The notes under the pieces: model-generated
Seen by the model: only the letters and a program-made list of their open reading frames with translations
What the model was told of the DNA's origin: nothing
Database searches by the model: none
Made by a program: the position numbers and the translations under genes
NCBI GenBank assembly: GCA_023544605.1
Contig: JAMJFQ010000006.1
Span: forward strand, 1 to 28,430
Length of the DNA stretch: 28,430 bases
Direction: 5' to 3'
Source of the DNA: ANME-2 cluster archaeon
GTDB taxonomy: Archaea; Halobacteriota; Methanosarcinia; Methanosarcinales; Methanocomedenaceae
In this document: positions 16,271-23,937 of the stretch, piece by piece
How the letters are laid out: every line of letters starts with the position of its first letter
Numbering within the stretch: the first letter of the stretch is position 1

Positions 16271-16735
16271 ATGGTTAAGGTTTTTATTTACCCAAGCAAC
16301 AGTCTGATACTGTCAGACCTTGTGGACAGGTTCGGTCACGAACCTCTGGCTGTGATGCAGGAGATCGGAAAAAAGATACGCACTGCCAGCCTGGATTCTC
16401 CACCTGTCAATATTACACCCGAGGACCCGAAGATCGGATTAAAATATGCTGCAGTGGAAGTGCCTTCAGGTGTAAGAGGCAGGATGTCACTACTGGGTCA
16501 CTTGCTGGAAGAGGCGCAAGCAGCCATTCTCGTGAGGGAACCAGATATCTCTTTTGGATGTATGGGTTGTGCGCGTACGAATGAATTAATCAATTTCCTG
16601 GTGCGGTCGAAAAAAATTCCTAGGCTTGAGATGAATTATCCTGTCACGGAAGATGAGGCAAAGTCATTCGTACATAAAATACGTGAGTTCCTGGAGGGGC
16701 TCACAACTGCCGAATCCGGTAATGGGGGAGAATGA
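16271..16735 (+). CDS. mmp5: Methanogenesis marker protein 5
   Basis: The ATG at 16271 follows an AGAGGT ribosome site and a one-base gap after mmp6, giving 154 residues. The protein has the marker 5 pattern: VKVFIYPSNSLILSDLVDRFGH, a central VEVPSGVRGRMSLLGHLLEEA, and a CxxC pair (C97, C100) in SFGCMGCARTNEL. The CxxC could bind metal or Fe-S, or act in thiol chemistry, but no role has been shown. The stop overlaps the ribosome-site region of mmp15. Confidence 0.92.
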   Translation: MVKVFIYPSNSLILSDLVDRFGHEPLAVMQEIGKKIRTASLDSPPVNITPEDPKIGLKYAAVEVPSGVRGRMSLLGHLLEEAQAAILVREPDISFGCMGCARTNELINFLVRSKKIPRLEMNYPVTEDEAKSFVHKIREFLEGLTTAESGNGGE

Positions 16736-16736
16736 T

Positions 16737-17978
16737 ATGGAAAAAGAGAGTCTTGTAAAGATCGCCCAGCTGTCCTGCGGTAGTGAGTATAGCGGTATCC
16801 AGAAGGAGATACAAACAGCAGCCGAAATGGTAAATGCAGAAATTATCTTCCCTGATATCACTATTGATGAAATCAAGGTTGTTGGAGAAGAATTTGGCCT
16901 CCAGGTAGCCAGTCCTGACCTGAAGTTGATGATGGCAAGGGCAAAGGAATTGGTGGATGGAAAGGTCAATGCTGATGCTGTGCTGATAGCGACCTGTTTC
17001 AGGTGTGCAGAGGCTGCACTTGTGCGAAATGAGATTCGCAGGTATATACATGAGAATTCGAAATTGCCGGTTATCAGTTATTCATTTACCGAGCGCACAA
17101 CATCGGGTACTCTGCTCACAAGACTGGAAGCCCTTACCACAACTGCCAGACGGCGCAGTCTGCTTTCCAGAGAACACCAGGAAGGACTTACTGCGGGTAT
17201 TGATTCCGGGTCAACCACTACTAAAGCGGTGATAATGAAGGATGATAAAGTAGTGGGTACGGGCTGGGTCCCTACGGTCAAGGTCATGGAGAGCGCCACA
17301 GATGCACTGGAACGCGCCATGGAAGAAGCGGGAATAACCAGGGATGATATACAGGCCCTTGGTGTAACTGGTTATGGCAGGTTCCTGATAGGTGATGAGT
17401 TCAAGGCCGACCTGATACAGGAAGAGATCACCGTGAATTCAAAAGGTGCAGTGTATCTGGCAGACCACCAGAAAGGTCCGGCGACAGTAATTGATATTGG
17501 AGGAATGGACAACAAGGCCATATCCATACAGGACGGTATCCCGGGCATTTTCACTATGGGCGGTATATGTGCAGGTGCATCAGGCCGGTTCCTGGAGATG
17601 ACAGCTAAGCGCCTGGGTGTGGATATCACCGAACTGGGTGCATTGGCTGTAAAGGGGATGCAGGAACATGTGGAGATGAACAGTTATTGTATCGTGTTCG
17701 GTATCCAGAGCCTGGTCAATTCATTGGCCAAAGGGTCCATACCTACAGATGTGGCAGCAGCCGCATGTTACAGTGTGGTTGAACAGGTTTTCGAGCAGCA
17801 ATTGCAGGAAGTAGAGGTCAATGAACCGTTGATAATGGTAGGAGGGTCATCGCTTATCGAGGGAGTGCCAATGGCTATGAAGAACTTGCTCAAGATCGAA
17901 GTGACGGTACCGCCCTATAGCCAGTACATTGGTGCGGTTGGTGCAGCACTATTGGCTTCGGGTTTCATTGATAAATAG
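16737..17978 (+). CDS. mmp15: Methanogenesis marker protein 15, BcrA/HgdC-type Fe-S ATPase
   Basis: The ATG at 16737 lies after a GGGGGA site and gives 413 residues. Residues 1-150 form a lineage-specific domain with C14 and a C87-x-x-C90 pair (CFRC). Residues ~153-413 are an ASKHA ATPase of the BadF/BcrA/HgdC family: phosphate loop GIDSGSTTTK (D156), second loop VIDIGGMDNK, and adenosine motif IMVGGSSLIEG. C278 (GGICAGASGRFLE) and C318 (NSYCIVFGIQSLV) occupy the places of the two HgdC cysteines that hold a [4Fe-4S] cluster between subunits. It may be an ATP-driven electron injector. An ATG five codons earlier (16722) is a possible alternative start. Confidence 0.93.
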   Translation: MEKESLVKIAQLSCGSEYSGIQKEIQTAAEMVNAEIIFPDITIDEIKVVGEEFGLQVASPDLKLMMARAKELVDGKVNADAVLIATCFRCAEAALVRNEIRRYIHENSKLPVISYSFTERTTSGTLLTRLEALTTTARRRSLLSREHQEGLTAGIDSGSTTTKAVIMKDDKVVGTGWVPTVKVMESATDALERAMEEAGITRDDIQALGVTGYGRFLIGDEFKADLIQEEITVNSKGAVYLADHQKGPATVIDIGGMDNKAISIQDGIPGIFTMGGICAGASGRFLEMTAKRLGVDITELGALAVKGMQEHVEMNSYCIVFGIQSLVNSLAKGSIPTDVAAAACYSVVEQVFEQQLQEVEVNEPLIMVGGSSLIEGVPMAMKNLLKIEVTVPPYSQYIGAVGAALLASGFIDK

Positions 17979-17999
17979 GCCACATAAGGAGTAACACAC

Positions 18000-18611
18000 A
18001 TGGAAGAAGATGAGAAGATCATGGTGGAATCGCCTGAAGAAGAGGTTGGTGGCAATGTCTATAAACAAGTTATCTCAGATGTGTTGTCTGACCTTGCGCT
18101 GGGTAGGGTAATCAAAAAGGTCAGGGTATATGTTGACGTGACCGAGCCGGTGTTTATTTTCGTGGCGCTTCGGCATACCGGACTGGCGTCTGTCAAACTT
18201 AAGGACTTTGCCGATGTGGAGATAGGAGAATACGGTAAACACCAGGTTATCATCAATCTTAATAAGGAGGCATATATTCCTCAGTTGCTACAAAAATTGT
18301 GGGAGCGCTACGGCAAAGGCAATATAATTCATGAAGAGCGCGCCGTTGTGGTAGTCGAAACTCCAGATTATATGAATGAGGTAGATATTTTAAGTGAAAT
18401 GGTCATTGATGAGAAAGCTGGAGAGATCAATGAAAGGATAGTTGATTCCATGTTGAGGATAATTCCCGAGGGATTCAGGGTCAGGTATCATCAAATGACC
18501 AGGGAATATTTTCTTTTCGTAGCATCAGAGGATTCCATTAAACAAGAGTGGAAGGACAGAGCACAGGCAATACTTGATAAGCTTCTTGGTGGGGTGGGCT
18601 CCATTGCTTGA
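18000..18611 (+). CDS. mmp17: Methanogenesis marker protein 17 (MCR activation complex)
   Basis: The 203-residue protein matches marker 17: an acidic N-terminus, then VSDVLSD-like helices and strands (VRVYVDVTEPVFIFVALRHT, HQVIINLNKEAYIPQLLQKLWERYG, AVVVVETPDY). It has no cysteine, so any Fe-S cluster it touches must be held by partners. Mmp17 co-purifies with McrC, Mmp7, Mmp3 and A2. An AAGGAG site lies 7 bases before the ATG at 18000. The stop at 18609-18611 falls next to or inside the start of mmp7. Confidence 0.9.
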   Translation: MEEDEKIMVESPEEEVGGNVYKQVISDVLSDLALGRVIKKVRVYVDVTEPVFIFVALRHTGLASVKLKDFADVEIGEYGKHQVIINLNKEAYIPQLLQKLWERYGKGNIIHEERAVVVVETPDYMNEVDILSEMVIDEKAGEINERIVDSMLRIIPEGFRVRYHQMTREYFLFVASEDSIKQEWKDRAQAILDKLLGGVGSIA

Positions 18612-18615
18612 ACCT

Positions 18616-19530
18616 ATGATGTATGAAGGTGGGGTCTATAAGCATAACTTGCTTGTGGAACTGGTTGAGGACCTGGGAGGTTATATTCTCCAGAAGAATA
18701 TCATGCAGACCGAGGTTATAATAATCATGCTGGTGCCCATGAAGGACATTCATCTGGTTGAGGATATGACCAAGAAGCTGCTGGGCGAGTTGACCCGTGC
18801 ACCTCTATCAGGTGCCGAGATCGCTGTGGTGGCTCCCACCCTTGCGTACCATCACTTACCCCATCTTGATTGTGACATTGCCGAGTTCCTGCGCCGTAAA
18901 GGGGCCAAGACCAACATGGTCGGACTAGGCAGAGGTGTGGGTTCAAGGATATGCCAGATAAGTGCTTATGAGCGGAATCTTATCAATGAGCACGACCTGG
19001 CCGTGTATATTTTAGGGAATTTCAAACATTGCATTACTGAGTCCAAACCAAGACTGTTCGAAGGTATAGAGATACCCATAGTTGTTACAGGGGCCCCCGA
19101 GATCGATTTAGATGCCATCAAAAATGCTGATGCTTATGTGGGCAATCTGGGCCGTCAAGCCCACCGTATGCGAAAGGGGGATGAGATGCATGCCATGGAC
19201 CAGGTGGTGGCTGAGGTGGGCAAGATATTGGATACTGAGCGGGAGGACATTGGAAAGGACCCGCAGTCTGTGATGCCGCCCAGGGTAAAAAAGGAGATCG
19301 AGGACCAGGTGCAAGAGATAAATGAGGTATTATCTCCACTGCCGATTACGCTGAGGCTTAAGGGTTTGAAAGTGAAACTGGATTATGATGAGTTCCACGA
19401 TAAGATAGGTGAGGTGTCTTTTGTGGAAGGATTGAAACTGAAGGATATTGCTGATATAAGGCGCAGTAATATGAAGAATTTTATTTTAGTGGATATCAAA
19501 CCGAAGAGTGAGTCCGGGTATGTGATATGA
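18616..19530 (+). CDS. mmp7: Methanogenesis marker protein 7 (MCR activation complex)
   Basis: From the ATG at 18616 the protein has 304 residues. It contains the marker 7 pattern GGVYKHNLLVELVEDLGGYI, then GAEIAVVAPTLAYHHLPHLDCDIAEFLRR, VGLGRGVGSRICQISAYERN and a long helical C-terminal half. Three cysteines, C86, C113 and C139, lie in the first half and are candidate Fe-S ligands. In M. maripaludis this protein is part of the MCR activation complex, whose Fe-S clusters lead electrons to F430. The start is uncertain: a TTG at 18604 sits closer to the GGTGGGG stretch (18588-18594) and would add four residues and overlap mmp17. This is the last gene of the operon; a T5 tract follows. Confidence 0.92.
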   Translation: MMYEGGVYKHNLLVELVEDLGGYILQKNIMQTEVIIIMLVPMKDIHLVEDMTKKLLGELTRAPLSGAEIAVVAPTLAYHHLPHLDCDIAEFLRRKGAKTNMVGLGRGVGSRICQISAYERNLINEHDLAVYILGNFKHCITESKPRLFEGIEIPIVVTGAPEIDLDAIKNADAYVGNLGRQAHRMRKGDEMHAMDQVVAEVGKILDTEREDIGKDPQSVMPPRVKKEIEDQVQEINEVLSPLPITLRLKGLKVKLDYDEFHDKIGEVSFVEGLKLKDIADIRRSNMKNFILVDIKPKSESGYVI

Positions 19531-19545
19531 AAGGTTCGGTCCCAA

Positions 19546-19570
19546 TTCTCTTTTTAATATTATTACTTTC
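19546..19570 (+). terminator. T-rich terminator of the atwA-mmp7 operon
   Basis: A pyrimidine-rich stretch with a five-T tract (19551-19555) lies about 20 bases after the mmp7 stop, where a convergent gene begins to read inward. Archaeal termination often uses such tracts without a hairpin. Confidence 0.4.
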
Positions 19571-19644
19571 TCCATACATTCCTCTTGAAGTTCTGTATAG
19601 ATAGAGATTATTGAATAAAAGTCAACGACACCGGACAATACGTC

Positions 19645-20058
19645 TCAAGGCCTTCCCTCATCCCCCAACCGCTCCACCAGCTCCCCCACACCCATACACA
19701 TCACAACCGACCGCTCGATCATCAGATTCACTGTCCCCTCTATTCCCAGAGTCCGAAAATCCGTCCGCAGACCGTACACTGGCAAACCCCGCGCATGAGC
19801 ATACCCTATCTCCCACGCAGTACCTGAATCCACATCAACACCATCAAGCACCGCTACCATCAACTCTGCCCTTTCAATGGCCTCCCTGTTCTTGCGAAAG
19901 ATGTTCTCCTGGCGGTGGCGCTCATCCTTTGTGTCATTGGAATGCTCCTGGGGCAGGAACACCTCAAGTCCTATCTTTTCAAGTTCATCTCTCAATCTTA
20001 CATTAAAATCACGTTCGGCCTCTGAAAAAAGAGGGGCTGCAAGATATACATTTTTCAT
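19645..20058 (-). CDS. Nucleoside 2-deoxyribosyltransferase family protein
   Basis: The ATG at 20058 gives 137 residues starting with the family signature MKNVYLAAPLFSEAE. The active-site region is LMVAVLDGVDVDSGTAWEIGYAHARG, with D72 and the catalytic glutamate E83 in the SGTAWEIGYA motif. Members exchange or hydrolyse nucleobases on (deoxy)nucleosides or nucleoside monophosphates, in salvage or pool cleaning. The middle segment HRQENIFRKNREAIE is also typical. Upstream in-frame ATGs (20076 and earlier) would add an unconserved N-terminal tail. The gene is convergent with the mmp operon and has no obvious partner. Confidence 0.85.
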   Translation of the reverse strand: MKNVYLAAPLFSEAERDFNVRLRDELEKIGLEVFLPQEHSNDTKDERHRQENIFRKNREAIERAELMVAVLDGVDVDSGTAWEIGYAHARGLPVYGLRTDFRTLGIEGTVNLMIERSVVMCMGVGELVERLGDEGRP

Positions 20059-20207
20059 GGGGATTAAGATGGTCATCCCTGGCAAATAAGTTTTCTAAAG
20101 GTGGCTGAAAGTATTAATTGAGCAAAAACCAATACCCACGACCTAGCTTAAAAGACAAGCCGTATTACACCATAAACACTCAAATACACCTTCAACTCAT
20201 TAAAATA

Positions 20208-20576
20208 ATGGGTGACCAGCATGGACAAGGTTGACAGTTCACAATTCCAGGGTTATCTGGTAGGCCAGGTATCCTGTCTACAATCCTTATCCTCTCGGGG
20301 GTGGCAGGCCTGCTCATATCCCTCCGCTTTGCCATTAACAGCCTCAAGGCAAAAGATAATGCTACGCTTGAACTGCTGGAACAGAATGCTCGCATATCTA
20401 TGAAGGGCTCGGGTTTTACGGTAATGGTGTCAGGAGTTGGTGCCATACTATTTGCCATACGTTCCACTCTTGACGAAATCGAATGGTGGCTGGACGGAGG
20501 ATTCTATGGGGCATTCATCGGTGGTTTACTAACACTTTTCTTTGGAAAGCTGATAATAGACAGGATAAATACCTGA
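20208..20576 (+). pseudogene. Small two-TM membrane protein, start disrupted or unusual
   Basis: The frame ending at 20576 encodes a hydrophobic segment (ILSTILILSGVAGLLISLRFAI), a charged loop, a second hydrophobic stretch around GSGFTVMVSGVGAILFAI, and a C-terminal hydrophobic stretch (GAFIGGLLTLFFGKLII). The only ATG in this frame (20208) is followed after eight codons by an in-frame TGA (20232-20234). The first good internal start, GTG at 20301, would cut into the first hydrophobic segment. An ATG in the +1 frame at 20221 reads MDKVDSSQFQGYLVGQ and could supply the N-terminus if one base were shifted near 20260-20275. So this is either a frameshifted gene, a sequence error, or a protein with a shortened N-terminus from GTG 20301. 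The family is not recognised. Confidence 0.45.
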
Positions 20577-20665
20577 TAATCCCAGACACACAATACCATA
20601 AATGGCTAATCTTTTCTACCTGAAATACCATTATCTTCTGCATCAACTTACTGGAGAGGAACATA

Positions 20666-21241
20666 TTGGAGAAAAGCATTACCTATTTCGAAAAGCCCGG
20701 TGAAGAGAACACCAGCGCCGTCGTTGAAGCAGTTAAGACCCGCGCCCGTGAACTGGGCATCAAAGAAGTCGTTATAGCCAGTACTTCTGGTAAAACCGGA
20801 GTGGCCATGGCAGAAGCCTTGAAGGATACAAACATCAACCTGATAGTGGTAACCCACCAGTATGGCTCCCACGACGAGGGCAAATGGGATATGGAAAGCC
20901 AGTATGTTTCCAGTTTGAACGAGATGGGGATTGAGATAGTATCCCAGTCCCATATGTTCTCAGGCATCGAGAAATCCCTGTCTAAAGGTACAGGCGGAGC
21001 AAGCCGGGTAGAGATAGTGGCCGACACCCTGCGCAAGCTCTTTGGCAAAGGATTTAAGGTGGCAATAGAGGTCGTAATAATGGCAGCTGATTCCGGTGCC
21101 CTGTCCATGGAAAGCGAGGTCATTGCAGTGGGCGGGACTGCATACGGTGCTGACGTGGCCTGTGTTATCAAGCCTGCCCATTCCAACAATTTCTATGGCC
21201 TGCAGATACGGGAGATCATCTGCATGCCCAGGGAAAAATAA
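20666..21241 (+). CDS. Stand-alone pyruvate kinase C-terminal (alpha/beta) domain protein
   Basis: A TTG at 20666 follows GGAGAGGA by six bases and gives 191 residues. The opening ITYFEKPGEENTSAVVEAVKTRARELGIKEVVIASTSGKTGVAMAEAL is the pattern of the pyruvate-kinase C-terminal domain, which in pyruvate kinase binds allosteric ligands. The later part, VEVVIMAADSGALSMESEVIAVGGTAYGADVACVIKPA, continues this fold. The catalytic barrel is absent. Such solitary domains are found in methanogens and their role is not known; binding of a phosphorylated metabolite is a guess from the parent fold. The gene stands alone, with promoters on both sides. Confidence 0.85.
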   Translation: MEKSITYFEKPGEENTSAVVEAVKTRARELGIKEVVIASTSGKTGVAMAEALKDTNINLIVVTHQYGSHDEGKWDMESQYVSSLNEMGIEIVSQSHMFSGIEKSLSKGTGGASRVEIVADTLRKLFGKGFKVAIEVVIMAADSGALSMESEVIAVGGTAYGADVACVIKPAHSNNFYGLQIREIICMPREK

Positions 21242-21271
21242 TGGTATCAAGCTGAAATTTGCTAATACAAT

Positions 21272-21338
21272 TTGTTAACCTTAACAACAAACCCATTAAA
21301 TGGCAAAGAAACAATACTAACCAATTAATGGTATTGTT
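21272..21338. promoter_or_regulatory. Cluster of inverted repeats in the htpX promoter region
   Basis: There is a perfect palindrome TTGTTAA-CC-TTAACAA (21272-21287). A second inverted repeat has arms AACAATAC and GTATTGTT (21310-21317 and 21331-21338). Both lie in the 120 bases before htpX and share the word AACAA/TTGTT. They could be paired operator sites of a stress regulator. Confidence 0.4.
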
Positions 21339-21361
21339 AATCAAGAGGAGTCAATAAACCT

Positions 21362-22240
21362 ATGAGAAAATGGAACACAGACTGGGGCCTGCAGGGCAGG
21401 ATGCTATTCACCATGTTCCTGCTTGCAGCAGTGTACCTATTATTCCTGGCATTTTTATCATTCCAGGGTGCGGGCATGAATGTCATGATCCTCTTCATCG
21501 GAGGATTTATGTTCATCCAATATTTCATGTCAGATAAACTGGTCATGTGGAGCATGGGGGCCAAGATAGTATCTGAAAGCGAGGAGCCAAGACTTCATGA
21601 AATGGTTACCCGGCTCTGTGCTATGGCAGACCTGCCAAAACCAAAAGTTGCTGTGGTCAACAGCCCGGTACCCAATGCTTTTGCTACAGGTCGGAGTCCG
21701 AAAAAAGCCGTAGTAGCTGTAACCACTGGTATCATGAAAACGTTGAACTCAGGCGAACTGGAAGCAGTTATCGCCCATGAACTGAGTCATGTGAAGAACC
21801 GGGACGTTATGGTAATGACCATTGCCAGCTTCCTTTCAACAGTGGCTTTCTTCCTTGTGCGGTATCTGTTGTTCTTCGGAGGAGGGAATAGAGATCGTGG
21901 GTCAGGCGGCATTATGGCGGTATGGCTGGCATCTATACTGGTCTGGGTCATAAGTCTCATGCTTATAAGGACCCTATCCAGGTACCGTGAATTCTCGGCA
22001 GACAGGGGGGCGGCCCTGATCACGGGTGCACCTTCACATCTGGCCTCTGCCCTTATGAAGATAAGCGGAGTTATGCCCAGGATACCAACCGACGACCTGA
22101 GAAAAGTTGAGGGCATGAACGCTTTCTTTATCATTCCAGCACTGTCCGGTTCATCGGTCATGAAACTGTTCTCAACCCATCCATCCGTTGAGAAACGCAT
22201 TGCTGCACTCGAGAAATTAGAAACAGAGTTGGAATTGTAA
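21362..22240 (+). CDS. htpX: HtpX family membrane zinc metalloprotease
   Basis: This 292-residue M48 protease degrades misfolded membrane proteins. Two hydrophobic segments occur near residues 13-35 and 38-57, and two more after the active site (about 150-175 and 182-203). The zinc motif is HELSH (H139, E140, H143), with the third ligand E210 in REFSADRGAA. The N-terminal NSPVPNAFATGRSPKKAVVAVTTGIM is canonical. A GAGGAG site lies 11 bases before the ATG. The stop is joined to pspAB (TAATG), so the two are coupled. In archaea htpX often travels with pspA genes, as here. Confidence 0.96.
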   Translation: MRKWNTDWGLQGRMLFTMFLLAAVYLLFLAFLSFQGAGMNVMILFIGGFMFIQYFMSDKLVMWSMGAKIVSESEEPRLHEMVTRLCAMADLPKPKVAVVNSPVPNAFATGRSPKKAVVAVTTGIMKTLNSGELEAVIAHELSHVKNRDVMVMTIASFLSTVAFFLVRYLLFFGGGNRDRGSGGIMAVWLASILVWVISLMLIRTLSRYREFSADRGAALITGAPSHLASALMKISGVMPRIPTDDLRKVEGMNAFFIIPALSGSSVMKLFSTHPSVEKRIAALEKLETELEL

Positions 22241-22803
22241 TGGGATTTCTGGATGCTATTATGGGGAAGAGTAAACTTCCCAAAGCCAAGGTAGATAGGC
22301 TTTTCGCCATTTCTACAGCCAGCATTACACTGGATGTTAACCTGGGACTAAAACCCGTCGGGTCAGCCGGCATCTGTTTTAAATCCATGGAATCTTCCCG
22401 GTATGCAGCGGCACGTCTGGAAGTAGAGGAACTGCTCCAGTATAGCCGTAAGGAGACGGGTACAGAATACAAGGTGCAAAAGGATGAATTCAACTATTTA
22501 TGGGTAATACTCAAAGACCCGGATTTCGAAGACCTGGTAACCAACATCCATCTCATTTCCCAGACCCTGATCGAGCATGGGTTCAGTGAACAGCTGTTAT
22601 GTGCAATCTACAGGTTTGAGGGTGAAGGTAAGGTCTACTGGATATACAATTATAAGCAGGGGGCTTATTATCCATTCGTACCGAAAAGTGACCACCAAAG
22701 GGATAACAACCTGGAATTCAGGCTCAGGTCAGTGATGGATAGCGAACTTCCCATAGAAAAAAATGTGGAAAAATGGTACCCCCTCTGGGGGATACCCATG
22801 TAA
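22240..22803 (+). CDS. pspAB: PspA-associated protein PspAB
   Basis: The 187-residue protein starts MGFLDAIMGKSKLPKAKVDRLFAISTASITL, the hallmark opening of PspAB, a family defined by its linkage to PspA and HtpX in archaea and actinobacteria. The middle part (FNYLWVILKDPDFEDLVTNIHLISQTLIEHGF) and the tail (YWIYNYKQGAYYPFVP) agree. No membrane segment or catalytic motif is seen. The ATG shares its A with the htpX TAA. It converges on pspAA, 28 bases away, so the two halves of the stress module face each other. Its molecular role is unknown; a regulator or adaptor of HtpX or PspA is the natural guess. Confidence 0.9.
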   Translation: MGFLDAIMGKSKLPKAKVDRLFAISTASITLDVNLGLKPVGSAGICFKSMESSRYAAARLEVEELLQYSRKETGTEYKVQKDEFNYLWVILKDPDFEDLVTNIHLISQTLIEHGFSEQLLCAIYRFEGEGKVYWIYNYKQGAYYPFVPKSDHQRDNNLEFRLRSVMDSELPIEKNVEKWYPLWGIPM

Positions 22804-22831
22804 GGAACTCTCCTACGTTTAATGAAAGCTA

Positions 22832-23110
22832 TTAATCTTCGATAAGCCCTTCTCCGCTGAAAACCCCGGCAGCTTCTTCCAGTGTCAGGTCTTGTGGTGG
22901 TACAATGATATCGGATTCCACAATATCTGCATCATCTATGGGCGTTCCATTTTCTTTTATCGCAGCAATTAGATTACTTAGCTCCTTCTTGAACTCGCTT
23001 TCATTTTCTTTTGCTACGTAATCCACTATCTTGTTATCAATTTCATTCAGTTCGTCCAGCAAACTGCTGGGTACCTGGAACTGTCCTTCACCCATTATCC
23101 TGACGATCAT
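22832..23110 (-). CDS. pspAA: PspA-associated protein PspAA
   Basis: The 92-residue acidic protein begins MIVRIMGEGQFQVPSSLLDELNEIDN, which matches PspAA, the small protein usually encoded right after archaeal pspA. It has no transmembrane segment. The ATG overlaps the pspA stop by 4 bases, so production is coupled to PspA. It probably binds PspA or modulates its assembly; this is inferred from context. Confidence 0.88.
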   Translation of the reverse strand: MIVRIMGEGQFQVPSSLLDELNEIDNKIVDYVAKENESEFKKELSNLIAAIKENGTPIDDADIVESDIIVPPQDLTLEEAAGVFSGEGLIED

Positions 23111-23805
23111 TTCCCCACCTCCTCCTTCAAGGACGCAAGCTCGGATTCAATATTGCTGGTGGCACTGATCTTAGCAAGCTCCTTTTCGATATCGTCCTCG
23201 CCTCCCGTAAAATCTTCCAGCGTTCCCTGTTCCAGCAATTCATCCAGTGCAGACGAGCGAGCTTTCATATTTTCGGTCTTTTCCTCAGCCCTCTGGACAG
23301 CCATGCCCACATCTGCCATCTCTTCGCTGATGCCAGTTATCGATTCCGTGATCTTGACCTGGGCTTCTGCGGCAGAGTACTGGGCCTTGATGGTTTCTTT
23401 CTTTGTCCTGAAGGACTCGACCTTAGCAGACAGTCTTTTTTCAGCGGCCTGGAGCTTTTCCTGTTCCTTGTTCAGATCAATGATCTGTTGATCAAGGGAT
23501 TGGACCTGGGACATCAGTTCATTCTTTCTCTCCAGTGCAAGGCGTGCCAGGTCTTCCCTACCGGCCTTGACGGCATCCCGGGCCTGTCCGCTGAGCTTAT
23601 CAATATTCTGATTCAGTTTTGCCTTTTGCAGTTCGAGCCGTTTTTTGGAAGTGGTAACCTCGGCCACGCCTCTCTTTACATTCTGTAACAACTCAAGTTG
23701 TTTCTGGTACGAGTAATCCAGGGTTTCCCTTGGGTCTTCCATCTTGTCCATTAACGTGTTCATTTTTGCTTTTACTACAGTCCCCATTCGATTCAATAAT
23801 CCCAT
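23107..23805 (-). CDS. pspA: PspA/IM30 (Vipp1-like) membrane-stress protein
   Basis: The 232-residue protein is almost wholly coiled coil, opening MGLLNRMGTVVKAKMNTLMDKMEDPRETLDYSY with an amphipathic first helix and the conserved DP-x-x-x-L-D motif. This is the ESCRT-III-like PspA/Vipp1 family, which polymerises on damaged membranes and protects the ion gradient. The last ~40 residues are acidic (DFTGGEDDIEKELAKI). An AAGGAG site precedes the ATG at 23805. A TATA-like element on the minus strand near 23912-23922 implies a leader of roughly 80 bases. Confidence 0.94.
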   Translation of the reverse strand: MGLLNRMGTVVKAKMNTLMDKMEDPRETLDYSYQKQLELLQNVKRGVAEVTTSKKRLELQKAKLNQNIDKLSGQARDAVKAGREDLARLALERKNELMSQVQSLDQQIIDLNKEQEKLQAAEKRLSAKVESFRTKKETIKAQYSAAEAQVKITESITGISEEMADVGMAVQRAEEKTENMKARSSALDELLEQGTLEDFTGGEDDIEKELAKISATSNIESELASLKEEVGK

Positions 23806-23937
23806 ATTATTAACTCCTTGCTCTTGATAATATTTCTTTACTATTTACCCTATTTGAATTACATTTCCCTTTCATTTTGTTAAACCCCATTGTATACTAA
23901 TGATTGGAAATCATATATATAATTGCCATTTACCTTT

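Noticed and set aside
19611..20006. Pro/Ser-rich plus-strand frame opposite the deoxyribosyltransferase gene
   Set aside because: The composition is that of an antisense shadow; the minus-strand frame carries the real family motifs.
20232..20234. In-frame TGA read as selenocysteine in the small membrane protein
   Set aside because: No SECIS-like structure or selenoprotein homology is seen, and a frameshift or a downstream start explains it more simply.
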